Shown here one piece after another: positions 26,365 to 34,627 of a DNA stretch of 64,000 nt (its first letter is position 1; every line of letters begins with the position of its first letter). The translations under genes were made by a program, and so were the position numbers. The notes under the pieces are model-generated. The model saw nothing but the letters and a program-made list of their open reading frames with translations. It was not told where the DNA came from and made no database searches. Source of the DNA: Treponema sp. (GTDB lineage Bacteria > Spirochaetota > Spirochaetia > Treponematales > Treponemataceae); assembly GCA_024402505.1 (NCBI GenBank), contig JAKSTP010000001.1:147404-211403 (forward strand), given 5' to 3'.

Positions 26365-27265
26365 GATAAAAAACACCTCTCAACCATGCTTTAGCTATAT
26401 CAGGCCTTTTATGAATCAAAGCATAAGAAATATATAATCCAGCATAAATAAATCTGAAAAAACAAAAGTAAGTTATTTTTCCAAATAATGATGCATACTT
26501 TGATATATAAATATTACGATTTTTACTGAAGTGATAAGTTCTGACAGGATTATCACAACCTAGTTTTCTCATCGGATTATTGATTTCGCTTGGTAGCTGA
26601 ATGTTATGATATGTTATAGCATCAGCATTTACTTTTACTTGATATCCTAACTTACTTATTCTTTTCGCAAAATCAGCTTCTTCATACATGATATAATATG
26701 TCTCATCAAAAAGGCCGATTTTTTCTTGAACAGATTTTCTGACCATCATGCAATTAGGAATATGATCCGTATTGCCATTCTGTTCAATTCGCAATTTTTC
26801 AAGATATTTTTCATCAGTATAATATCTTGTTTTTGAAGTAAAAGTATTTATTGTATTACCAGCAAACCAACACTTAGATTTATCTCGATAATAATACATT
26901 ACAGGTCCAATTAAACCTATTTCTTGATTATTTTCCATTGCAACAACAAGATTGCTTATCATTTTTGTATCAATAATATTATCTGAATCAACAAATAGTA
27001 AATAATCTCCACTCGATATTCCAATTCCAGCGTTTCTTCCCCCAGCAGCCATCAAGTTTTCTTCTAAATACAAAGCTTTTACATTCTTATAATCATGAAC
27101 ATAAACATCAATCATATGTTTTGAATTATCTGTTGAATTATTATCTACAACAATTATTTCAATATTCGAATAATCACTATTTATAATTGAGTCAAGACAG
27201 TTATGTAAATCATCACATCTATTGTAGTTTGGAATAATCACAGATACCAATGGAGAATCATGCAT
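26357..27265 (-). CDS. Glycosyltransferase family 2, rhamnosyltransferase-like
   Basis: This GT2 has 302 residues: PLVSVIIPNYNRCDDL, VDNNSTDNS, LMAAGGRNAGI and FVDSDNI. GLFDETYYIMYEEADFAKRI resembles the dTDP-rhamnose transferase group, as in the gene at 1655. The C-terminus has a hydrophobic stretch (YFCFFRFIYAGLYISYALIH) that may be a membrane anchor. It starts 5 nt after the radical SAM gene's stop. No strong ribosome-binding site is visible, consistent with coupling. Confidence 0.85.
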   Translation of the reverse strand: MHDSPLVSVIIPNYNRCDDLHNCLDSIINSDYSNIEIIVVDNNSTDNSKHMIDVYVHDYKNVKALYLEENLMAAGGRNAGIGISSGDYLLFVDSDNIIDTKMISNLVVAMENNQEIGLIGPVMYYYRDKSKCWFAGNTINTFTSKTRYYTDEKYLEKLRIEQNGNTDHIPNCMMVRKSVQEKIGLFDETYYIMYEEADFAKRISKLGYQVKVNADAITYHNIQLPSEINNPMRKLGCDNPVRTYHFSKNRNIYISKYASLFGKITYFCFFRFIYAGLYISYALIHKRPDIAKAWLRGVFYHV

Positions 27266-27270
27266 CTATA

Positions 27271-28740
27271 TTACTCACTTCCACCAAAGTCCATAAGGTG
27301 GCCCATTACTTTGCCGGCTGCACGGAAAAGGAATTTAACATCATCCCAACTGCGAATACCAAAGATACGGCGAGCAAGGAATTCTGGATTGAAAGAAACT
27401 TTGTATACACTCTGAACAGCTTCCTTAATTTTTTCAGAACCCATTGGCGTTTTCATAACAGGCATGCGTTGGTCATAGTCTTCGTAATTTTCTGTCAAAA
27501 GCCAACCATTTTCCTGGCATTCTTTATGGAGAGGTGTTCCAGGATATGGAATGAGAACTGTGGCCTGAAGTGTATGAGCCCATCCTTTAATAAGAATTTT
27601 TTTACCAAGGTTCACTGTATTTTGAACCATTTTTTCATCTTCCCAAGGATAACCGAACATAAGAGTAATATGAGGTGAAAGACCGGCTTTTTTTGCAAGG
27701 CGACAGCTTTCTACCATTTCTTCAATTTTTTCAGCTTTTACAATGCGGTCCAAAGTTTCCTGGTTTGCGCTTTCCATACCAAACAGAACAAAACGGAATC
27801 CTGCTTCTTTCATAAGTTTGTAATCATCAAAAGTAAGTTCGCAGAAACGCATGTTACAATCAAGAATAACTTTCTTATTGTAACCTCTTTCAATCATACC
27901 CTTGCAGAAAGTTCTAAGCCACTCACCTACTGGGAAAGCTCCTGAATCATCCATAATTTCTTTTACATGATATTTTTCAATAAGAATACCAATTTCATCA
28001 AGAAGAAGCTCAGGACGGCGGATAAGGTATTTTGGATACAGAGTTGTCCAACTGCAGAAAGTACATTTATGATGCCAGCAGTCTCGGGCAGCCATTGTGT
28101 ATGTACCAGGAAGTTTTGAATAGTTTCCGTTTTTCTCGCTGTACAGTTCCCATTTTGTAAGGTCTCGGTCAATCATTGGAAGAAGATTTAAGTCCTGATT
28201 CAGTTCAAAAAGGCCAGTATTCTTGATTTCCCCATTTTCACGGTACCATACTCCTTTTGGGAATTTAGATGCATCAACCTTACCATTGTTATCGCGAAGA
28301 TTATCACAAAGATCGGCAAGAAGGAAATCATAGTTTCCGCCTGTAAGCAGGAAATCCACAGGGCAGTTTTCCATTGATTCTTTTGGGAAAGCAGTAGCAT
28401 GATCACCAACCAGAACAATAACAGTTTCAGGACAAAGTTCCTTAAGTTCTTTGATGATCTGCCAGTGCATTTTGATTACAGGAGTTTTTGATTCAAGCAT
28501 TACTACATCAAATTTTGCTTCTTTGTAATGCTCAATATATTTTTCGTAAGTCCATTCTTCCGCAATAGCATCATTCCATTCTACATCATACCCCTTACTT
28601 TTAAGGTATGTAGCTGCATAAGCCGGTACCATTGGATAAATATATGTAGGACTATTGAACCACTGGAACTGACGGTTCTGTCCAAGAAGAGGAACACCTT
28701 TCTCACTTTTAAGTGGTGGGTAAGAAATAGCAACTTTCAT
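27271..28740 (-). CDS. B12-binding-domain-type radical SAM protein
   Basis: A 489-residue protein with an N-terminal cobalamin-binding-like Rossmann region (residues 1-~170; VVMLESKTPV, VIVLVGDHATAFP, VDFLLTGGNYDF) and a radical SAM core. The [4Fe-4S] cysteines are C221, C226 and C229 in ARDCWHHKCTFCSW, a CX4CX2C spacing rather than the usual CX3CX2C. YKLMKEAGFRFVLFGMESAN and HITLMFGYPWE are standard core strands. Such enzymes often methylate or rearrange unactivated carbons; here a sugar or lipid carrier modification is inferred from the surrounding glycosyltransferases. An AGGGAG precedes the ATG at 28740. Confidence 0.85.
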   Translation of the reverse strand: MKVAISYPPLKSEKGVPLLGQNRQFQWFNSPTYIYPMVPAYAATYLKSKGYDVEWNDAIAEEWTYEKYIEHYKEAKFDVVMLESKTPVIKMHWQIIKELKELCPETVIVLVGDHATAFPKESMENCPVDFLLTGGNYDFLLADLCDNLRDNNGKVDASKFPKGVWYRENGEIKNTGLFELNQDLNLLPMIDRDLTKWELYSEKNGNYSKLPGTYTMAARDCWHHKCTFCSWTTLYPKYLIRRPELLLDEIGILIEKYHVKEIMDDSGAFPVGEWLRTFCKGMIERGYNKKVILDCNMRFCELTFDDYKLMKEAGFRFVLFGMESANQETLDRIVKAEKIEEMVESCRLAKKAGLSPHITLMFGYPWEDEKMVQNTVNLGKKILIKGWAHTLQATVLIPYPGTPLHKECQENGWLLTENYEDYDQRMPVMKTPMGSEKIKEAVQSVYKVSFNPEFLARRIFGIRSWDDVKFLFRAAGKVMGHLMDFGGSE

Positions 28741-28759
28741 AATCACTCCCTGTTGATTT

Positions 28760-29725
28760 TTAACGCAATAATTTTTTTGAAAGAAGGCCCCGGATAAAAT
28801 AAATGCCGTAACCTATATGAGTAGCAAATATTCCTGCTACCGAAAGGAAAAACAATTTTATGCTATTGCAGTTTCGAATACTTAATCCTGCAAGAATAAA
28901 ATACAATGCAATTACTCCAGCATAAGCCCACCATAGAACAGGAACAAAGGCGCAAACAACAGGCCCAAGTACCAGTCCAAGAACAAACAAAGTTGGAATA
29001 AAATATGCAGGCCGAAGACTTGTCTGAGGTAGTTTCTTTACAAAATAGCCACGGTGTTTTGCATAGTTTGTAACCTGTTTCAGATGACCTTTGAACAAAT
29101 AGCGTCTGTGGTGATAAACAAGAACTTCAGGATCGTAAATCAGCTTTTTACCGGTGTTTACAATATCAAGACAAAGTTTGGTATCTTCTCCAGGATAAAA
29201 GTTTGAATCAAACCCATTTACCTGTTCAAAAACAGTTCTCTTTACAATAAGGTTTACACTTGGAATATCATCATCTTCTTTGTATTTTCCTGGAATATAA
29301 CGGTAAGTATACCCACCGGAGCAAAGACTACTTTCAAAAACCTTTCCACTGGCTTTTTGAAGAAGAGTGTCATTTGGAGCAGTAACAGCAGGACCACCTA
29401 CAGCACCAATACTTTCGTCTTCCAAAACCTTTACTGCATTTTTAAGCCAGTCGGCACGAGGATAAGCATCATCATCAATAAAGGCAAAAATTTCTCCTGT
29501 TGCATGCTGAATGGCCATATCTCTTTTTTCCGCAGGGCCGGTTTTTCCACTAGGAATAATGCGAACATTATCAAACGGAAAAGATTCGTCTGTAGGTTCA
29601 TCAGGAAAAATAAGCACTTCAAAATCTGGATAGTCCAGTTTAATATGATGAGGAATTGCTTCACGAATATAATCGTTGATTGCACGAACCGGAATTATGA
29701 TAGAAACTTTTGGCTGCCAGCTCAT
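28760..29725 (-). CDS. Membrane-anchored glycosyltransferase family 2
   Basis: This 321-residue GT2 starts WQPKVSIIIPVRAINDYI and has FPDEPTDE, IDDDAYPRADWLKN as the DDD metal site, and FYPGEDTKLCLDIV as the acidic catalytic motif. The C-terminus has about three membrane helices from residue ~245. The architecture matches processive or lipid-linked-sugar-adding GT2 enzymes. A GAGG precedes the ATG, and the start overlaps the stop of the polyprenol GT2 by 4 nt. It probably acts with that upstream enzyme at the membrane. Confidence 0.86.
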   Translation of the reverse strand: MSWQPKVSIIIPVRAINDYIREAIPHHIKLDYPDFEVLIFPDEPTDESFPFDNVRIIPSGKTGPAEKRDMAIQHATGEIFAFIDDDAYPRADWLKNAVKVLEDESIGAVGGPAVTAPNDTLLQKASGKVFESSLCSGGYTYRYIPGKYKEDDDIPSVNLIVKRTVFEQVNGFDSNFYPGEDTKLCLDIVNTGKKLIYDPEVLVYHHRRYLFKGHLKQVTNYAKHRGYFVKKLPQTSLRPAYFIPTLFVLGLVLGPVVCAFVPVLWWAYAGVIALYFILAGLSIRNCNSIKLFFLSVAGIFATHIGYGIYFIRGLLSKKLLR

Positions 29726-30699
29726 TTTTTTTCCTCGCTATCTGAATCAAGGCCTTCAATATTACTTTCGCGTGAAAGATAGATTGGTCTGTGTTTTAGT
29801 TCAGTATAGATTCTGGCCATATATTCGCCAATCATTCCAAGAATAGTAATGATTACACCACCCAAAAAGAGTACTACCAGAAGAAGAGTTGTCATTCCGT
29901 TTCCCGTTGCCTTACCAAATGCAAGATAATCTACCAGAATCTTGATGATCCAGATAATGTCTGCAAGAACAATGAAAAGCCCCATCCAGATGATGCCTCG
30001 TAATGGAGAGGTACCGAAGGCAAGAAAACCATGATATGAATATTTTGCAAGTCCTTTAATATTCCACTTTGAACTACCGGCAACGCGTTCTACATTCTCA
30101 TAACCGATCCACTTATTTTTGAATCCGACCCAGGCATAAATACCTTTTGTAAAACGGTCACGTTCCTGCAGCGAACATACAGCTTTAGCTACATCCCTCT
30201 TCATAAGGCGAAAATCAGTAGCATTTGGTGTAAGGTTTACACCTGTGAGCTTATTAAAAACCCCATAGAATTTTTTTGAAAGAAAACTTTTTACAGCACC
30301 TTCACCCTTGCGGCTGGTTCTGCGGGCAGTAGCACAGTCATAACCTTCTTTTTCAACTGCTTCCAGCATCTGAGGAATAAGTGCTGGAGGATGCTGAAGA
30401 TCGGAATCAAGAACCACAATATAGTCACCAATGCAGTTTGAAAGGCCTGCATACATGGCAGATTCTTTTCCAAAGTTTCTGGAAAGAGAAATGTAGCGAA
30501 TACGTTTGTTTTCACCGTCCAGTTCTACTACATGCTTAATGGCATTCATGGTTCCGTCGCGGCTTCCGTCATCTACATAAGTGATGTAGAATTTATAATC
30601 CGGCATGTCCTTTTCAAAAACACGCTTTACTTCTTCGTAAAATGGAAGCACACATTTTTCTTCATTAAAACAAGGTGTAATCAGTTCAATTGTTTTCAT
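29722..30699 (-). CDS. Polyprenol-phosphate glycosyltransferase (GtrB/DPM1-like GT2)
   Basis: The protein (325 residues) has the dolichol/undecaprenyl-phosphate sugar synthase layout: ELITPCFNEEKCV, YVDDGSRDGT, SLSRNFGKESAMYAGL and VLDSDLQHPP (metal site). NATDFRLMKRDV and VERVAGSSKWN are the signatures of the GtrB/ArnC/DPM1 family. Two C-terminal helices (after ~230) anchor it. It should make undecaprenyl-phosphate-hexose for use by a GT-C enzyme outside the membrane, plausibly the polytopic protein at 15992-17437. The ATG follows a GCGGAA site that overlaps the end of the degraded gene upstream. Confidence 0.9.
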   Translation of the reverse strand: MKTIELITPCFNEEKCVLPFYEEVKRVFEKDMPDYKFYITYVDDGSRDGTMNAIKHVVELDGENKRIRYISLSRNFGKESAMYAGLSNCIGDYIVVLDSDLQHPPALIPQMLEAVEKEGYDCATARRTSRKGEGAVKSFLSKKFYGVFNKLTGVNLTPNATDFRLMKRDVAKAVCSLQERDRFTKGIYAWVGFKNKWIGYENVERVAGSSKWNIKGLAKYSYHGFLAFGTSPLRGIIWMGLFIVLADIIWIIKILVDYLAFGKATGNGMTTLLLVVLFLGGVIITILGMIGEYMARIYTELKHRPIYLSRESNIEGLDSDSEEKK

Positions 30700-30702
30700 A
30701 AT

Positions 30703-31050
30703 TTATTCCGCTTCTTCCCTATTTACAGCCCTTACTTTTTTACCAAAGAAGGCGTCATAGGCCAGTGCCATTGGTGTTTCTGTCCAAAGTGGACTTGGAC
30801 TTTTCTAACAAAAGCCAGTAAAGTGGTTTAAGTTTGTTGAAATAACCAATAATCTTATCTTTTTATATCTGCATTATAAATGCCTAGTTCTTCTGTCTGC
30901 AAGTCATTTTTCTTTTCTTACTTCAAAATAATCTTTTGGAATGGAAAAGAAGTACGTCGTATAAACGTTCATTATTGTAAAAATCTATTCATTGTGTCAT
31001 TTTTTTTCTTTACATCTTCAAAACTGCAGTATAAATCTGGGCAGTAGACA
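30703..31050 (-). pseudogene. Degraded gene fragment, frameshifted
   Basis: The 350-nt gap between the polyprenol GT2 and wzt is not simple spacer. On the minus strand, protein-like stretches occur in different frames in the same order: NDLQTEELGIYNAD, then FNKLKPLYWLLLEKSKS, then PLWTETPMALAYDAFFGKK and VRAVNREEAE ending at a TAA at 30703-30705. Joining them needs frameshifts, and stops break each frame, so this is most simply a decayed gene. I cannot name the family. A possible promoter (TTGCAG, 18-nt spacer, TATAAT near 30872) lies inside the remnant and could drive the GT2 genes downstream. Confidence 0.4.
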
Positions 31051-31055
31051 CCTTA

Positions 31056-32282
31056 TTAGTTTTTTATTATCGAATAATATTCCCCTTTATTTCTTGTAAT
31101 CAAAAGATTCACTTTTCCTGGAAAATCTTCTGCACGCAAAATATAGTCTGTATTTTTTATAGAAGCACCAAAAGTTACTGTATATGCACCGGCATGAAAA
31201 GTTTTTGGTTCCAGTGTATATGTAAATGTATTAAGTCCCTGATTAAATTCACAGTAATCACCACGTAAATCAAAAACTAACTGACCATCTTTGTGAATTG
31301 GAAGCCAGAAGTCTGTCATTGAATTTGGTTCCTGTACATCAACTGTAACTCTTACAACTACAGGCTCTTCCTCATCATAAGCACAGCCTTCCATGCAGTC
31401 ACCTTTCTGATTAAGGAATTCAATTTTTACTGGAGTAAGATTTGGATGTTTGAAGCTGCCATCGGTTTCCCATCCTTTTGTTGTAAGTTCCTGCCCTTCT
31501 TCAATACCAAGATACCAGTTGATACTGTCCTGAATGTTATCATCCTGACGCACAAGAGTACCTTTTTCCATCACAATGCCCTTATTACAAAGGTTCTTTA
31601 CAGCATTCATCTGGTGGCTAACAAATAAAACAGTCCTTCCCTGTCCTGTACTCAGTTCGTTCATCTTCCCAAGAGCTTTTTTCTGGAAAGCTGCATCACC
31701 TACGGCAAGAACTTCATCGGCAATGAGGATTTCTGAATCAAGATGGGCTGCAACGGCAAAAGCCAGACGCACATACATACCACTTGAATAGCGTTTTACA
31801 GGAGTATCTATATGTTTTTCGATTTCAGAAAAGGCGATAATCTCGTCAATTTTTCGGTCAACTTCCCGGCGTTTCATACCAAGAATTGCACCATTTAGGT
31901 AGATATTTTCGCGCCCGGTAAGTTCAGGATGAAATCCTGTTCCAACTTCAAGCAAACTTGCAATGCGGCCTTTGATTTTTACATCACCTTCTGTAGGTGC
32001 TGTAACACGGCTCAAAACTTTTAAGAGAGTAGATTTTCCGGCCCCGTTTTTTCCAATAATGCCAACACGGTCGCCCTGTTTGATTTCGAAATTCAAATCT
32101 TTAAGGGCCCAGAATCCTTCTGCAGTAGGGTCATATTTTGAACCGATTTTTGCATTTGGATCTTCTTTTCCGGTTTTACGGGCCATCCAGGTCTGTACAT
32201 CTTTGAAAAAAGTACCGTTATTGATAACGCCAAGTTTGTAATATTTTGAAAGGCCTTCTGCCTTGATTGCAATATCGCTCAT
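31056..32282 (-). CDS. wzt: ABC transporter ATP-binding protein, polysaccharide export (Wzt)
   Basis: The 408-residue protein has an ABC ATPase domain (residues ~1-250) with GKNGAGKST at 77-85, the signature YSSGMYVRLAFAVA, Walker B EILIADEVLAVGD and the switch FVSHQM. A ~150-residue C-terminal beta-rich domain (~265-408; EEEPVVVRVTVDV, FWLPIHKDGQLVFDL) is typical of Wzt proteins that recognise the terminal modification of an O-polysaccharide. It should energise export of a lipid-linked glycan together with the permease encoded at 33581. In most loci wzm and wzt are adjacent in one operon; here they are divergent and separated by a toxin-antitoxin pair. Confidence 0.92.
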   Translation of the reverse strand: MSDIAIKAEGLSKYYKLGVINNGTFFKDVQTWMARKTGKEDPNAKIGSKYDPTAEGFWALKDLNFEIKQGDRVGIIGKNGAGKSTLLKVLSRVTAPTEGDVKIKGRIASLLEVGTGFHPELTGRENIYLNGAILGMKRREVDRKIDEIIAFSEIEKHIDTPVKRYSSGMYVRLAFAVAAHLDSEILIADEVLAVGDAAFQKKALGKMNELSTGQGRTVLFVSHQMNAVKNLCNKGIVMEKGTLVRQDDNIQDSINWYLGIEEGQELTTKGWETDGSFKHPNLTPVKIEFLNQKGDCMEGCAYDEEEPVVVRVTVDVQEPNSMTDFWLPIHKDGQLVFDLRGDYCEFNQGLNTFTYTLEPKTFHAGAYTVTFGASIKNTDYILRAEDFPGKVNLLITRNKGEYYSIIKN

Positions 32283-32293
32283 AATACTTAGCT

Positions 32294-32322
32294 ATTTTAT
32301 ATCATAAATGTGTAAGTTTCAA
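32294..32322 (-). promoter_or_regulatory. Promoter of wzt, very short leader
   Basis: On the minus strand TTGAAA (32317-32322), a 17-nt spacer and TAAAAT (32294-32299) precede the ATG at 32282 by 11 nt, leaving a leader of about 5 nt without a Shine-Dalgarno sequence. The hexamers and spacing are the same as at ugd. Confidence 0.55.
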
Positions 32323-32337
32323 GAAAAGTGAGAAAGA

Positions 32338-32426
32338 GATCTCTCGACTACGCTCGAGATGACATTTGGTACTACGCTCACAATGTCACTTACAACACTT
32401 GTCATGTCGACCGAAGTGGAGACATC
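32338..32426. repeat. Dispersed palindromic repeat, type A (two half-elements)
   Basis: GATCTCTCGACTACGCTCGA (from 32338) and TGTCATGTCGACCGAAGTGG (from 32400) are the two palindromic halves of a repeat found again at 34449, 35458, 37464 and 47844. Here the order and spacing are rearranged. It is the first member met from the left; none is seen in the first 32 kb. Confidence 0.8.
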
Positions 32427-32451
32427 TTACTTGGCAGGAAATTATCTAGCT

Positions 32452-32889
32452 TCACTGATAACACGGATATGTTCTTAATGCTTCATTAATGCAATTTTTT
32501 ATGTCTTTTCTAACTATTTTACTAATATTAGTAAGCTTATCCAAATAATCATGATAAATCAAATAAAGCCTTTCTTTATCAAGTTGCCCCACCTTTTCTG
32601 GTTTTAACTGAGCGAATGCTTCTTTACTTAAATAAGTAATAAGATCATCTTTAAAATAGATATGGCAATCACTTACAAAACCAAATTGTCCGGATTTAAA
32701 ATCCATTACAGGTTTAGAATTTTCATGAGTTTGAGTTGTGGAAGTAGCGACATAAGTCTTTTGCTGAATATCAAAAACAGAACCTTCGCCTAAATAAAGA
32801 AAATACCGATTTTTAGATTCTTCTTCATCGGCTCTTCCTGAGAAAGTTTCTTGTATGTGATAAATAGCTCCAACTTCAAAGTTAGGCAT
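32452..32889 (-). CDS. Putative toxin of a Panacea-type toxin-antitoxin pair
   Basis: The 145-residue product starts MPNFEVGAIYHIQETFSGR and continues with YFLYLGEGSVFD, a beta-rich layout reminiscent of PemK/MazF-fold proteins (an 'xxGxIYxx' opening strand). The family is not certain. It overlaps the antitoxin gene by 8 nt, downstream in the same operon, which is the usual gene order for panAT systems. No membrane segment or signal peptide is present. The function as a toxin is inferred from position and size. Confidence 0.6.
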   Translation of the reverse strand: MPNFEVGAIYHIQETFSGRADEEESKNRYFLYLGEGSVFDIQQKTYVATSTTQTHENSKPVMDFKSGQFGFVSDCHIYFKDDLITYLSKEAFAQLKPEKVGQLDKERLYLIYHDYLDKLTNISKIVRKDIKNCINEALRTYPCYQ

Positions 32890-33439
32890 TCATACTCTCT
32901 AAATAGTTGTAGTGCAAAAGATGTTTTTCAGGGAGAGTCATTTCACTTTCAGATTTAGAATCAAAATTTTCAAATTCATCTTTAAATAAGATTTCTGACT
33001 CCAAGCCCCTACTTCTGGCAATAGCCCAAGCCCGAATTTCTTTATGCGAAATTTCACTGGCTTTTTTCTTATCCCAATTTTCTACTACTGCTCGGTCGAT
33101 TATTGTATTTAAGCAATTTAATTCATCTTCAGATAAATAATCTGTATCAGCTGGTTTTATTGATTTAAAACAAGTCTTTTGAGTTACATCATCAAATCTA
33201 ACTACTTTTTCCTTATCTTCCCAATTATCATATAATTCTTTAGGAACGGGACCATTGTCATAAGCATAATATCTCAATTCGGTAGTAGGCACTCCAGTTT
33301 CTCTTACCATCTGAAAATCAAATAATGCCAGGATTTTAAACATAATAAGCTGTGGAATATATTCATGTTTTTTAAAGAAATATTCCTCACAAATATAAGC
33401 CAATGAATTTTCCAGGATTTCGTTATGATATGCTTTCAT
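32882..33439 (-). CDS. Panacea-domain (DUF4065/SocA-like) antitoxin
   Basis: The 185-residue protein carries a Panacea domain over residues ~25-150: LIMFKILALFDFQMVRETG, LRYYAYDNGPVPKELYDNW (the conserved 'GPV' with aromatic residues upstream), then LSEDELNCLNTIID and ASEISH with a downstream AW. Panacea domains neutralise many unrelated toxins and are known as hyper-promiscuous antitoxin domains (PanA). The pair lies between divergent wzt and wzm. The promoter region to 33580 is AT-rich and shared with wzm; a GAAT-TGG-ATTC inverted repeat in it could be an operator, but this is weak. Confidence 0.75.
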   Translation of the reverse strand: MKAYHNEILENSLAYICEEYFFKKHEYIPQLIMFKILALFDFQMVRETGVPTTELRYYAYDNGPVPKELYDNWEDKEKVVRFDDVTQKTCFKSIKPADTDYLSEDELNCLNTIIDRAVVENWDKKKASEISHKEIRAWAIARSRGLESEILFKDEFENFDSKSESEMTLPEKHLLHYNYLESMNA

Positions 33440-33545
33440 GTGTAATAAAAAAAATAATACTTACGATATGGACGAATCCAATTCTATAAATCAATATCTT
33501 TTTAATATTACTATAATATATCACTTTTTTCAATAAAAATCTTAG

Positions 33546-33580
33546 GTGACACTTTTCTAGTTTTCTTCTATAATATCCCC
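33546..33580 (+). promoter_or_regulatory. Promoter of wzm, predicted leaderless
   Basis: GTGACA at 33546-33551, a 17-nt spacer, and TATAAT at 33569-33574, then six bases (ATCCCC) to the ATG at 33581. No Shine-Dalgarno sequence is present. Confidence 0.65.
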
Positions 33581-34444
33581 ATGACCGAAAATACTGCTGT
33601 TGAAAAAGAAAATTGGGATCTTATCCTCCATTCGAAACACAAGCTTCTTGATCTAAAGCTTCGTGAAGTTATTCGTTACCGAGACCTTGTACTGCTTTTT
33701 GTAAAACGTGACTTTGCCGTTCAGTACAAGCAGACAATTCTTGGACCATTATGGTACGTGGTGCAGCCAATCATTTCTACCATTATGTACGCCTTTGTGT
33801 TCGGAAACCTGGCTCAGATTGGTACAGACGGCATTCCATATCTTCTTTTTTACTACGGCGGAACCATGCTGTGGACTTATTTTACAGGCAGTTTGAACTC
33901 GTGTTCATCGGTATTTATTAATAATGCCGGCATGTTTGGAAAAGTTTATTTTCCTCGCCTTACAGTGCCTATTTCTACAACTATCGGTCATATCATCAAG
34001 CTTGGCATTCAGTTTGCCCTTCTTATGTGTTTCTACGCTTACTACCTGATCGTTGGTGCTCCGGTTCACGCCACCTGGTACGTGCTTCTCTTCCCGCTCA
34101 TTATTCTGTGGATTGGATTTTTGGGATGCGGCATTGGTCTTGTAGTTTCAGCTCTTGCAACAAAATATAAAGATTTAAAGATTGTAATGGATTACGGGAT
34201 CAGCCTTTGTATGTACATTACACCTGTTGTTTATCCTTTAAGCCAGGCCCCGGAAAGCCTTAAATGGATTTTCTACATCAACCCTATGAGCGCTCCTGTA
34301 GAACTTTTCCGCATCGGCTTCTACGGTGCAGGCCACGTCCCTCTGGAAATGGTGATTTCAAGTTTGGCCATCACAGCAGTAGTATTCTTAGGCGGCCTTA
34401 TCCTGTTCAACAGAAATGAAAGAACTTTCGTTGATACTATTTAG
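33581..34444 (+). CDS. wzm: ABC transporter permease, polysaccharide export (Wzm)
   Basis: The 287-residue ABC-2 type permease has about six helices. Its N-terminal cytoplasmic stretch VKRDFAVQYKQTILGPLWYV and the following IISTIMYAFVFGNL are diagnostic of Wzm/KpsM/TagG-like transporters. It forms the membrane channel for the glycan exported with Wzt (31056-32282). Because the two genes are divergent, dosage must be balanced by two promoters, both with extremely short or absent leaders. A repeat array follows immediately. Confidence 0.92.
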   Translation: MTENTAVEKENWDLILHSKHKLLDLKLREVIRYRDLVLLFVKRDFAVQYKQTILGPLWYVVQPIISTIMYAFVFGNLAQIGTDGIPYLLFYYGGTMLWTYFTGSLNSCSSVFINNAGMFGKVYFPRLTVPISTTIGHIIKLGIQFALLMCFYAYYLIVGAPVHATWYVLLFPLIILWIGFLGCGIGLVVSALATKYKDLKIVMDYGISLCMYITPVVYPLSQAPESLKWIFYINPMSAPVELFRIGFYGAGHVPLEMVISSLAITAVVFLGGLILFNRNERTFVDTI

Positions 34445-34448
34445 TCCT

Positions 34449-34513
34449 TGTCATGTCGACCGGAGTGGAGACATCTTCTTGAAAAAGATCTCTCGACTAC
34501 GCTCGAGATGACA
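34449..34513. repeat. Dispersed palindromic repeat, type A, complete
   Basis: A complete ~65-nt element bounded by TGTCAT and ATGACA, made of two imperfect palindromes (GTCGACCGGAGTGGAGAC and CTCTCGACTACGCTCGAGA) joined by a short linker. Directly after the wzm stop, it could act as a transcription terminator. Confidence 0.85.
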
Positions 34514-34545
34514 GTGTACTTCACACCCGATGACAATCCGCCCCC

Positions 34546-34609
34546 GTCATGCTGAACTTGTTTCAGCATCTGATAAAAAACAGAGATCCTGAATCAAGTT
34601 CAGGATGAC
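34546..34609. repeat. Dispersed palindromic repeat, type B, complete
   Basis: Two perfect short palindromes, ATGCTGAACTTGTTTCAGCAT and the ATCCTGAA...TTCAGGAT pair, are flanked by GTCAT/ATGAC ends. The same unit recurs at 37384, 43445, 45855, 52490 and 60335. Confidence 0.85.
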
Positions 34610-34627
34610 TTAATAAAAAAAATATTT

